Of a stretch of DNA of 5,524 nucleotides, positions 1-4,862 are shown piece after piece. Below the pieces are notes generated by a model. The model had not been told where the DNA came from. It saw only the letters and a program-made list of their open reading frames with translations, and searched no databases. Each line of letters begins with the position of its first letter. Position 1 is the stretch's first letter. A program made the position numbers and the translations under genes. The stretch is from a bacterium (lineage in GTDB: Bacteria > Patescibacteria > Paceibacteria > UBA9973). The stretch is taken from NCBI GenBank assembly GCA_021813235.1, contig JAKALG010000065.1, positions 1 to 5,524 of the forward strand, read 5' to 3'.

Positions 1-234
1 AAGTTCATCATCAGTAAATTCTTTTATATTTTCATTATCAAAAAGATAAGTGCCATCTGTCGCACGATCAAGGAAACCAATGATATGCATCAAGGTAGAT
101 TTACCAGACCCAGACGGCCCCATGATAGCCAAAAATTCTCCTTCTTCTACATCTAGGCTTACTCCTCGAAGAACTTTAGTAACAACGCCACCATTGTCGT
201 ATTCTTTTTTTATATTTTTAAGTTGTATTAACAT
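1..234 (-). CDS. ABC transporter ATP-binding protein, MacB/LolD type (N-terminal part, cut by window edge)
   Basis: Only the first 78 codons are in the window; the frame is open to base 1. The protein starts MLIQLKNIKKEYDNG and has a clear Walker A (P-loop) motif GPSGSGKST at about residues 39-47, followed by LMHIIGFLDRATDGTY. In the MacB/LolD/FtsE class, which energises export or extraction of substrates with a partner permease, the P-loop is followed by a similar L-x-x-I-x-x-L-D-x-P/A-T-x-G stretch. Q-loop, signature and Walker B would lie beyond the edge. The ATG at 234 is only 3 bases after the stop of the membrane fusion protein, and no Shine-Dalgarno is visible, so it is probably translated by coupling. 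The context of adaptor followed by ATPase predicts a MacB-like permease gene next, outside the window. The ABC ATPase assignment is near certain; the substrate is unknown. Confidence 0.95.
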   Translation of the reverse strand, partial: MLIQLKNIKKEYDNGGVVTKVLRGVSLDVEEGEFLAIMGPSGSGKSTLMHIIGFLDRATDGTYLFDNENIKEFTDDEL

Positions 235-237
235 TTT

Positions 238-1791
238 TTATTTTTTTATGAGAGTCACAATCTCGTCTCCCTCTGTAAGACCTGTCAACACTTCTGTCAT
301 TCCTCCATCACCTTCCATGCCGGTAGATATTTCTACTTCTTTATAATCTTTATTTTTAGTATTTGTCACTAAACGAATAGTTTTCACTCCAGTTTTATCT
401 TTTAGAATTGCTCGAGAAGGTACTACCAAAACATTATTTTTTTCTCCTACTAAGATGGTCATATTTGCTGTCATCCCTGGACGAAGATCTGGTGCATTTA
501 AGATGTTAGCAGTAATTTTATAATTTACTACACCAGAAATAATGGTGGAAGATGGATCTATTTTCATTATTGTACCTTTAAATATTTGATCAGTATTAAA
601 TGCATCAAAAGTGATATCAACAGGTGCGCCTAGTTTGATACTGGTAATATTCGCTTCGTTTATATTTGCCTCTAGATATACATTTTTTACATCTTGAAGA
701 GTCATAATATCTTTCAAAGCTTGTGCAAGCTCGCCAATTTTAATATCAACTCTTGTAATAGTACCAGAAGCTGGAGCACGAAGAATTGTGTGTTCAAAAT
801 TTGCGCTAGCAGATTCTAATTGTCCTTGTGCAGACAAAATATTTGCTTTAGCTAAATCTATATCAGATTGGCGAGCAGTCGCTTGTTTCAAAGTGAGCTC
901 TGCCGTGCGCTGATCTATCAATGCTTGAGCTGTACCTAAAGCAGAATCTTGTGCTTTTAGTGCTGCTTGATAAGCATTGTAATTGGTCAAATAGTCGGGA
1001 GCTTGTTTGTTTGGAATATTTATTATCCATTCCGTGACATTAGAAGAAGTGTTGCTTGGAAATGTTATAAATAATCCAGAATCTCCGATAGCTTGCGGAG
1101 TGGTTGTCGTCACGAGTCCGCTACCTGAAGCTATTCCTCCGACACTGAAAGTGAGCCCATTCCCAGTGTAATAAATTGAGATAGTTATTTTTCCTTCTAT
1201 CCCCTTAGAATAATTTCCACTTATTGTTGGAGCTGTATAGTCACTGCTTCCTCCGTTTGGCACAGCTTCTGGACTAGAATTTAATAAGTTGTTGTAAGCA
1301 TTATTTACAAGGATGTCTTGTTGCGCTTTTACTCTGTCATAATCTCGTTTTGCGTTATCAAGTGCCAGCTGTGATAACTTTATTTCTTCATTAGAAGCAC
1401 CATCTAAAATGCCTTGATATTTGGCTTGTGCTGCCGCCACAGCTCCACGGGCTTGTGTAAGTGCTGCGAGTTCATTGCCTTGGTCAAGAGTTGCTAAAAT
1501 CTGTCCAGTTTTTACTGTATCTCCTACATTTACTTTCAGAGAACGAACGACTCCAGTAGTAGAAAATGACAAATTGAGATCTGTATTTGAAGTGACTTGG
1601 CCAGTTGCCAATACAGTTTGCTTTAAATTCATTAATTTAACAGTATCTGTGGTAATATTGGCGCTATTGTCCTTTGGTTTTAAGATTGAATATCCTATAA
1701 AAATTAAAACGACTAAGACTATCCCGTATAATATCTTTTTGCGGAGCGACCAACTTTTTATTTTTAACCATATATTTTTTACTTTTTGCAT
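238..1791 (-). CDS. HlyD/MacA-type membrane fusion (periplasmic adaptor) protein with a large hairpin-tip insert
   Basis: This 517-residue protein is predicted to be the extracytoplasmic adaptor of the ABC exporter encoded next to it. A basic N-terminus is followed by one membrane anchor (about residues 20-37). The first lipoyl half-domain is at about 79-103 (VRSLKVNVGDTVKTGQILA) and the second at about 336-357 (LRAPASGTITRVDIKIGEL), followed by beta-barrel and membrane-proximal domains to the C-terminus (RPGMTANMTILVG near 437-449, VPSRAIL near 457-463). Two Ala/Gln-rich coiled-coil arms lie between the lipoyl halves (about 107-170 and 268-332). Where a short tip is expected there are about 95 residues rich in Gly/Ser/Thr and alternating hydrophobics (about 172-265), probably a beta domain. 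MacA-like adaptors are usually nearer 370-400 residues. No Shine-Dalgarno precedes the ATG; see the extended -10 site at 1802-1810. The family is certain; the substrate is not known. Confidence 0.95.
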   Translation of the reverse strand: MQKVKNIWLKIKSWSLRKKILYGIVLVVLIFIGYSILKPKDNSANITTDTVKLMNLKQTVLATGQVTSNTDLNLSFSTTGVVRSLKVNVGDTVKTGQILATLDQGNELAALTQARGAVAAAQAKYQGILDGASNEEIKLSQLALDNAKRDYDRVKAQQDILVNNAYNNLLNSSPEAVPNGGSSDYTAPTISGNYSKGIEGKITISIYYTGNGLTFSVGGIASGSGLVTTTTPQAIGDSGLFITFPSNTSSNVTEWIINIPNKQAPDYLTNYNAYQAALKAQDSALGTAQALIDQRTAELTLKQATARQSDIDLAKANILSAQGQLESASANFEHTILRAPASGTITRVDIKIGELAQALKDIMTLQDVKNVYLEANINEANITSIKLGAPVDITFDAFNTDQIFKGTIMKIDPSSTIISGVVNYKITANILNAPDLRPGMTANMTILVGEKNNVLVVPSRAILKDKTGVKTIRLVTNTKNKDYKEVEISTGMEGDGGMTEVLTGLTEGDEIVTLIKK

Positions 1792-1801
1792 ATCAGGAGG
1801 T

Positions 1802-1810
1802 AGTATAACA
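1802..1810 (-). promoter_or_regulatory. Extended -10 promoter for the adaptor-ABC genes (near-leaderless start)
   Basis: On the minus strand these bases read TGTTATACT, matching the extended -10 pattern TGnTATAAT except for one base. There is no good -35; the region 17 bases further upstream is T-rich and forms part of the terminator. A start site 6-8 bases downstream of the hexamer would fall at about 1794-1796, only 3-5 bases before the ATG at 1791. That agrees with the absence of a Shine-Dalgarno sequence (the bases before the ATG read CCTCCTGAT, which resembles the anti-Shine-Dalgarno). The prediction is by motif only. Confidence 0.5.
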
Positions 1811-1811
1811 T

Positions 1812-1842
1812 AAAAAACGCCACATAAAAAGTGACGTTTTTT
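1812..1842 (-). terminator. Intrinsic terminator after the exported Ala-rich protein gene
   Basis: The arms at 1831-1842 and 1812-1823 enclose a 7-base loop. In minus-strand RNA they form a 12-bp stem: six A-U pairs, then C-G, G-C, one U-G wobble, C-G, A-U and C-G. The descending arm ends in six U residues, as in a Rho-independent terminator. On the plus strand the wobble becomes a C/A mismatch, so the structure is best as a minus-strand terminator. It starts 23 bases after the stop codon at 1866 and separates the exported-protein gene from the adaptor-ABC genes. Confidence 0.85.
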
Positions 1843-1865
1843 ATATAAATAATTAGGTCAATTAA

Positions 1866-2441
1866 TTATTTTTTAGGAGCAGATTTTACGGCTGTTCTAT
1901 AATCACTCCAAGCAGTTTTAACTGCTGCTGTTTCTGTTTTTGCATTAGCCTTTAATGCAGCTTGATAAACTCTCTTTGCCGCTTTATAAGTAGCAAGAGC
2001 AGAAGCTTTGGTTGTTTTTGCGTCTTTTAAAGCTCCCTGATAAGCTGTTTTAGCTGCTGTTATAGCGCTCGCTTTAGCTGTCTTATCTGTATTTGCTTTA
2101 GCCTCTTTAAGAGCTACTAGATATGTAGTCCTAGCTGTCTTTACTGCAGAAGTATAAGCAGTTAGGCTTGCTCTATAGTCTTTAAGAGCTGCTTGATAGG
2201 TAGTCTTAGCATCTCCATTAGCAGTCTTTAATGCATCTTGAGCTGCTTTTACTGCGGCTATACGTGTAGCTTTAGCATTGGCTAGATAATCTTTTCTAGA
2301 AGTAGTGGTTGTGATAGCTGTTGTATTGCTTGTGCTATCAGTCGAAGTTCCACTTGTATCTGTTTGTGCAAATACTGTTCCACTAAAGAGCATAAGGCCA
2401 AGAACTAAAACTAGAGAAGAAATTTTTAATTTATTTGTCAT
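1866..2441 (-). CDS. Exported Ala/Lys/Thr-rich repetitive helical protein
   Basis: The 191-residue protein has a signal peptide (about residues 1-25: KLKISSL, hydrophobic core, then VFA before Q26, a good signal-peptidase I site). A Thr/Ser-rich linker (about 27-48) follows, then a long helical region of imperfect repeats of about 25 residues. Each repeat is headed by a motif such as AKTTYQAALKDY (78), ARTTYLVALKEA (103), AKTAYQGALKDA (130) or AKRVYQAALKAN (155), with weaker units near 63 and 174. It has no cysteine, no catalytic motif and no C-terminal anchor, so it is probably soluble or wall-associated outside the membrane. A coiled-coil scaffold or spacer role is a guess. It follows the anti-sigma gene, has an ECF-like promoter at 2485-2511 and ends at a strong terminator. 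No Shine-Dalgarno is visible. I do not recognise a named family. Confidence 0.88.
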   Translation of the reverse strand: MTNKLKISSLVLVLGLMLFSGTVFAQTDTSGTSTDSTSNTTAITTTTSRKDYLANAKATRIAAVKAAQDALKTANGDAKTTYQAALKDYRASLTAYTSAVKTARTTYLVALKEAKANTDKTAKASAITAAKTAYQGALKDAKTTKASALATYKAAKRVYQAALKANAKTETAAVKTAWSDYRTAVKSAPKK

Positions 2442-2484
2442 GTTTTATATATTAGTATTATTTTTAATTCGACCTTAACCTTAA

Positions 2485-2511
2485 TACGCTAGAAGTCCTC
2501 AAATTGTTTCA
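2485..2511 (-). promoter_or_regulatory. Predicted ECF-sigma promoter of the exported-protein gene
   Basis: The minus strand reads TGAAAC (2506-2511), 17 bases, then CGTA (2485-2488), continuing TTA. This is the -35/-10 layout of Bacillus SigW/SigM-type ECF promoters (TGAAAC, 16-17 bases, CGTA or CGTC). The start site would be near 2478, leaving a leader of about 35 bases before the ATG at 2441. The -35 box overlaps the last codons of the anti-sigma gene. A similar copy sits inside the sigma gene (3083-3109), with 23 of 30 bases identical. Confidence 0.65.
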
Positions 2512-2882
2512 AACATTATTTTATATTTTGATATTCTGATTTTATTTCCAATATAAATTACCCCCAAAAGATTAATAACTAACAACATAAAGGTGCTTAG
2601 AGAGATTATTTCAAAAAAACTTCCCGCGACGGTGCTAATAAAATAAAAACTCAATCTGAAGCTGGCAAAGAAATCTTGCATCATGCTACCAAATTCTGCA
2701 TCAACTAATTTACTATTTATATGCCAAGTAATTATTATAAGATTAAATGCAAGAATAGAAAAAATCGTAAAAAGTGCAGGCCGTACTCTTTTATAATTTA
2801 CTTTATGCATTATAGATTGATGCATCCCGATCGGAATTTCTACAAGCATTAATTTATTTAATTGTTCATCAATTTTTTCCAT
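2499..2882 (-). CDS. Small two-helix membrane protein, putative anti-sigma factor
   Basis: The 127-residue protein has a short N-terminal cytoplasmic segment (about 1-34) containing IPIGMHQSIMHKV. That stretch resembles the P-x-G/L-H-x-x-I-M-x-K-V region often seen in anti-sigma proteins. A membrane helix at about 35-53, an outside loop of roughly 35 residues and a second helix at about 88-111 follow, with a short basic tail inside. There are no cysteines, so it is not a zinc-binding ZAS-type anti-sigma, and the sigma-binding domain would be much shorter than usual. Its start overlaps the end of the ECF sigma gene by 14 bases, with AAAGGA just before the ATG, the classic coupled arrangement. 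Holding the sigma factor at the membrane is inferred mainly from position and topology. It could instead be an unrelated membrane protein. Confidence 0.85.
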   Translation of the reverse strand: MEKIDEQLNKLMLVEIPIGMHQSIMHKVNYKRVRPALFTIFSILAFNLIIITWHINSKLVDAEFGSMMQDFFASFRLSFYFISTVAGSFFEIISLSTFMLLVINLLGVIYIGNKIRISKYKIMFETI

Positions 2883-3408
2883 ATTCCTTTAATTTATCTT
2901 TTAATTCTTCTTTTCCCCTACTTATATGCGTTTTCACGGTATTGACTGGCATTCCTAATATTTCTGCTATTTCTTCATACTTAAAACCTTGTTGGTAAAA
3001 AAGAAGCAATGCTTTTTTATATTCTCCATTTATACTTAATAAGGCTTTTTCAATATCAGACACTAGCCCTTCTTCGGGATAATACGCTTCAAGACTAGAG
3101 ATTGTTTCATTTTCTTCTTCTAGACTTATTTCATTCTTTCGCTTTTTACTTCTTAAAAAATCATAAGCTGTGTTTGTCGCAATAGTAAAAATCCAAGTTT
3201 TTATATTTTTGTTTTCATCTATTGTTTTGCGATGTGTATATACTTTTATAAAAGTTTCTTGGGTTATATCTTTTGCTAGCTGAACATTTTTTGTCATCCG
3301 CAAACAATAGTTAAAAATGGCTTTCTCATAGAAAGACAAAATATATTCAAAGGCTTCTACCTCGCCCTTTTTTGCTCGAATTAAAATATCTTTATTTATT
3401 TCTTGCAT
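2869..3408 (-). CDS. ECF-family RNA polymerase sigma factor
   Basis: At 179 residues this is typical ECF length. Sigma region 2 covers about 8-90, with the core-binding/-10 segment AKDITQETFIKVYTHR (45-60) and NIKTWIFTIATNTAYDFLR (68-86). An acidic linker spans about 91-118. Region 4 is at about 119-175, with the helix-turn-helix YEEIAEILGMPVNTVKTHIS (144-163) followed by RGKEELK, which would bind the -35 box. It has no C-terminal extension. The gene lies 28 bases after the Nudix stop and overlaps the putative anti-sigma gene by 14 bases. A weak AGAAG precedes the ATG. A TATACT -10 box and a degraded ECF-like site both lie just upstream, so basal transcription plus autoregulation is possible. 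An ECF-like promoter is embedded in the linker codons. The family assignment is secure; the signal sensed is unknown. Confidence 0.96.
   Translation of the reverse strand: MQEINKDILIRAKKGEVEAFEYILSFYEKAIFNYCLRMTKNVQLAKDITQETFIKVYTHRKTIDENKNIKTWIFTIATNTAYDFLRSKKRKNEISLEEENETISSLEAYYPEEGLVSDIEKALLSINGEYKKALLLFYQQGFKYEEIAEILGMPVNTVKTHISRGKEELKDKLKEYGKN
3083..3109 (-). promoter_or_regulatory. Predicted ECF-sigma promoter inside the sigma gene, reading toward the anti-sigma gene
   Basis: The minus strand reads TGAAAC (3104-3109), 17 bases, then CGTA (3083-3086), followed by TTA. It matches the site before the exported-protein gene in both boxes, in spacer length and in flanking bases (AAT after the -35, AG before the -10). 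It lies in codons for the variable linker between sigma regions 2 and 4. A transcript would start near 3076 and could carry the anti-sigma gene (start 2882) without an intact sigma gene. The similarity is observed; promoter activity is inferred. Confidence 0.5.
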
Positions 3409-3422
3409 TTTCTTCTAATAAA

Positions 3423-3449
3423 TACGATAAAGTATACTACATTTTTTGA
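3423..3449 (-). promoter_or_regulatory. Degraded ECF-like site directly before the sigma gene
   Basis: The minus strand reads TCAAAA (3444-3449), then a 17-base spacer starting AAT, then CGTATTT (CGTA at 3423-3426). The -10 box and spacing match the two better sites, and the -35 box matches four of six bases. The loss of the final C of the AAC core is a real weakness. A start near 3416 would leave a leader of about 8 bases before the ATG at 3408. It may be a weak autoregulatory promoter. Confidence 0.3.
3431..3436 (-). promoter_or_regulatory. Possible housekeeping -10 box (TATACT) upstream of the sigma gene
   Basis: The minus strand reads TATACT, one base from the TATAAT consensus, placed so that transcription would start near 3424, about 16 bases before the sigma ATG at 3408. 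No convincing -35 is found 16-18 bases upstream. It would give basal expression independent of the ECF site that overlaps it. Chance occurrence in AT-rich DNA is likely enough to keep confidence low. Confidence 0.3.
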
Positions 3450-3952
3450 CTAGTTGTATCGTAGCCTAATTCTATAGCTCTATTTACGGCTTTTTTGAAA
3501 AAGTAAATCCAGTGGTCACGATTTTTATCCTTATTATTTTTATTTAAATCTAGTAACATTTCTTTTGCAGTTACCCAAGCCAACTCAAATCTTTCATGTT
3601 CTTCAAGCTGTGTCGGTTTTAGGTTTATGCTTTTAAGTATTACAAGAAGACAAGTAGCGCGAGCAACACGATTTACTTTTTTTAAACTAGCATAAAAATG
3701 ACATTCTGCTTCTCCAATTTTTTCAACATATAAAAAATCATATAAACCTCCTTCTTCAGTAACTTCTCTTAATATTCCATTTTGCATATCTTCACCATCC
3801 TCTACTCCTCCAGAAAAAAATCCGAATCTATTATGGTCAATATATTTATTTACCGCATATTTCTGACTCACAGGATCAAAGACCACAGCGCATCCGCCAT
3901 CTCGTCGTTCTTCATTTTCTCTTTTGATTCCAAATTCCAAAATGTCAGACAT
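3437..3952 (-). CDS. Nudix hydrolase
   Basis: The 171-residue protein contains a perfect Nudix box at residues 48-70, matching G-x5-E-x7-R-E-U-x-E-E-x-G-U (starts GGVEDGED, ends REVTEEGGL), with the metal-binding glutamates in REVTEE. The strand before it (GGCAVVFDP, 19-27) and the FGFFSGGVEDGE region are typical of the fold. The family hydrolyses nucleoside diphosphates linked to another group (oxidised nucleotides, NDP-sugars, dinucleoside polyphosphates, mRNA caps); the exact substrate cannot be read here. The acidic stretch near 114-123 (TQLEEHERFE) before LAWVT resembles the C-terminal strand and helix of small MutT-like enzymes. The ATG at 3952 is 3 bases after the stop of the small membrane-protein gene and has no Shine-Dalgarno, so coupling is likely. 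It is the last gene of the housekeeping cluster. Confidence 0.93.
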   Translation of the reverse strand: MSDILEFGIKRENEERRDGGCAVVFDPVSQKYAVNKYIDHNRFGFFSGGVEDGEDMQNGILREVTEEGGLYDFLYVEKIGEAECHFYASLKKVNRVARATCLLVILKSINLKPTQLEEHERFELAWVTAKEMLLDLNKNNKDKNRDHWIYFFKKAVNRAIELGYDTTSQKM

Positions 3953-3955
3953 AAA

Positions 3956-4204
3956 TTAAAGTAACCAGTAGTTAATGACACCCCAGATTAAAACTATTGT
4001 AATCATAAGAGAATTGATAAATGTGCCTATCTGGTCTGCGTTTTTCCAAGATTTATATGTACTATACAACCAAAAAGGCTGAGAAATTAAATTAAATATC
4101 AAACCCCAAGCTGGCATTTTAAAGGAAGTAAAAAGAAAACCAAGTATCGTGAAAAGCACAATACAAATCTGAGCGAGATTATTAAAAGTAAAATGTTTAT
4201 TCAT
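3956..4204 (-). CDS. Small hydrophobic membrane protein, unknown function
   Basis: The 82-residue protein is nearly all membrane-embedded, with three probable helices (about 9-27, 31-49 and 60-81). A polar stretch rich in Lys, Trp and Asn (YKSWKNADQ, 50-58) lies between the second and third. The motif GLIFNLISQPFWLYSTYK (34-51) is distinctive and looks family-like, but I cannot name a function. There is no signal peptide separate from the first helix and no cysteine pair. The gene sits 4 bases after the phosphatase gene and 3 bases before the Nudix gene, so it is part of the same transcript. A strong Shine-Dalgarno (4217-4225) lies upstream, at unusually long spacing. Tight packing between two conserved genes supports it as real despite its size. 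Confidence 0.82.
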   Translation of the reverse strand: MNKHFTFNNLAQICIVLFTILGFLFTSFKMPAWGLIFNLISQPFWLYSTYKSWKNADQIGTFINSLMITIVLIWGVINYWLL

Positions 4205-4210
4205 AAAGTT
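4196..4210. repeat. 15-base direct repeat around a start codon, copy 1
   Basis: The plus-strand sequence TTTATTCATAAAGTT occurs here and again, identical, at 4848-4862. On the minus strand each copy spans the start of a gene: the small membrane protein here and the histidine phosphatase at the second copy. Both proteins therefore begin Met-Asn-Lys. It may be coincidence from AT-rich starts, or the trace of a local duplication of the initiation region. Confidence 0.6.
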
Positions 4211-4856
4211 ATATTACACCTCCTTCTACTTTTTTAATACCTTGTACTTCTTTTATAAAGAAGTCAACTCCATCTGAAAGTACTTTTACATATCCTGCAT
4301 TTTTAAAAGAACCACCGGGTAAATCTTTCTTTTTTGCATATCCCGCTTTTATGAGAAACATACGTATAGGACCTCCATGGCTAACAATAAGCACATTTTT
4401 ACCGAGGTATGCAACAGATACTTCTCTTAATTGAGTAATAAATCTTGATACTATTGCTTCATCAGTTTCTACATCTTCAGCAAGCTCAAATGTCCAACTT
4501 TCTTCATCAGGTAAGCTTTCACGTTTTGCTAGTTTTTCTTTCAGAGTATTTCTAAACTCATCTGCATGTTTTCCTTCAAATCTTCCATAGCTTCTCTCCC
4601 TTAATAATTTTGATGTTTGTATAATAATTTCTCTATCAAGTTTAATAATCTCTGCTGTCCTTTGAGTACGAGTAAGATCGGAGGAAAAAATTGCATCAAA
4701 ATGTATATCTTTGAATTCGTTAGCTATCGTTTTAGCTTGTTGTATGCCTGTTTCAGTTAAAGAAGAATTTGATTGTCCTTGAGTAATGTGTTTCAAATTC
4801 CATTCAGTTTCTCCATGACGTACTAAATAAAGAGTACAGTAATTTTTTTTATTCAT
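4209..4856 (-). CDS. Histidine phosphatase family protein (phosphoglycerate-mutase-like)
   Basis: The 215-residue protein carries the family signature LYLVRHGETEWN at 9-20, with the phosphate-accepting His14 in the RHG motif. It also has the conserved SSDLTRTQRTAEI (58-70; Arg63 binds phosphate), the acid residue region LLRERSYGRFEGK (84-96; Glu87 probable proton donor) and the second catalytic histidine in VLIVSHGGPIR (155-165; His160). All catalytic residues are present, so it should be active. In this family the LRER-x-x-G-x-xEG pattern is common to broad-specificity phosphatases (CobC/PhoE-like) as well as cofactor-dependent phosphoglycerate mutases. The length of about 215 residues favours a phosphatase over the roughly 250-residue glycolytic mutase. 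Its start overlaps the HAD gene stop by 8 bases (ATGAATAA), implying coupled translation. No separate Shine-Dalgarno is seen. Confidence 0.93.
   Translation of the reverse strand: MNKKNYCTLYLVRHGETEWNLKHITQGQSNSSLTETGIQQAKTIANEFKDIHFDAIFSSDLTRTQRTAEIIKLDREIIIQTSKLLRERSYGRFEGKHADEFRNTLKEKLAKRESLPDEESWTFELAEDVETDEAIVSRFITQLREVSVAYLGKNVLIVSHGGPIRMFLIKAGYAKKKDLPGGSFKNAGYVKVLSDGVDFFIKEVQGIKKVEGGVI
4217..4225 (-). promoter_or_regulatory. Strong Shine-Dalgarno sequence at long spacing
   Basis: The minus strand reads AAGGAGGTG, a full complement to the 16S rRNA tail and the best ribosome-binding site in the window. Twelve bases separate it from the ATG at 4204, which is longer than usual. It lies inside the last codons of the phosphatase gene (Glu-Gly-Gly-Val), so coding constraint alone could explain it. 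No alternative start fits better, because the GTG at its end is followed at once by TAA. Confidence 0.5.
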
Positions 4857-4862
4857 AAAGTT
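4848..4862. repeat. 15-base direct repeat around a start codon, copy 2
   Basis: This is the identical second copy of the 15 bases at 4196-4210. It covers the overlap between the end of the HAD gene and the start of the histidine-phosphatase gene. In this copy the same bases also encode the HAD C-terminus (Lys-Leu-Tyr-Glu-stop), so they are constrained in two frames. Confidence 0.6.

Noticed and set aside
50..346. Open frame of 98 codons on the plus strand
   Set aside because: It runs antisense across the ABC ATPase start and the adaptor end, both strongly supported; the peptide has no recognisable domain.
885..890. Further minus-strand TGAAAC sites at 885, 4750, 4790 and 4860 as ECF promoters
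   Set aside because: None has CGTA or CGTC 16-17 bases downstream, and all lie inside or at the edge of unrelated coding sequence.
1421..1813. Open frame of 130 codons on the plus strand
   Set aside because: It is antisense to the adaptor's N-terminal lipoyl and anchor region and ends in the terminator; its Ala/Cys-rich start mirrors Ala codons of the real gene.
1856..1861. TTGACC on the minus strand as a -35 box for the adaptor promoter
   Set aside because: It lies 48 bases from the TATACT box, far outside the 16-18 base range.
2471..2483. Direct repeat TTAAGGTTAAGG before the exported-protein gene as an operator
   Set aside because: It is two short AT-rich units in what would be the transcribed leader; nothing else supports binding.
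2869..2871. TGA read as glycine (code 25, Gracilibacteria/SR1)
   Set aside because: The sigma gene stops at TGA after a normal ECF C-terminus, and the next gene begins in the usual overlap, so TGA acts as a stop.
3423..3463. Inverted repeat TACGATA / TATCGTA flanking the region before the sigma gene
   Set aside because: The arms are only 7 bases with a 27-base gap and no U-run, so it is not a terminator. As an operator it is weak, and one arm overlaps the Nudix 3' end.
3782..3964. Open frame of 60 codons on the plus strand
   Set aside because: It is antisense to the perfect Nudix box and has no supporting signal.
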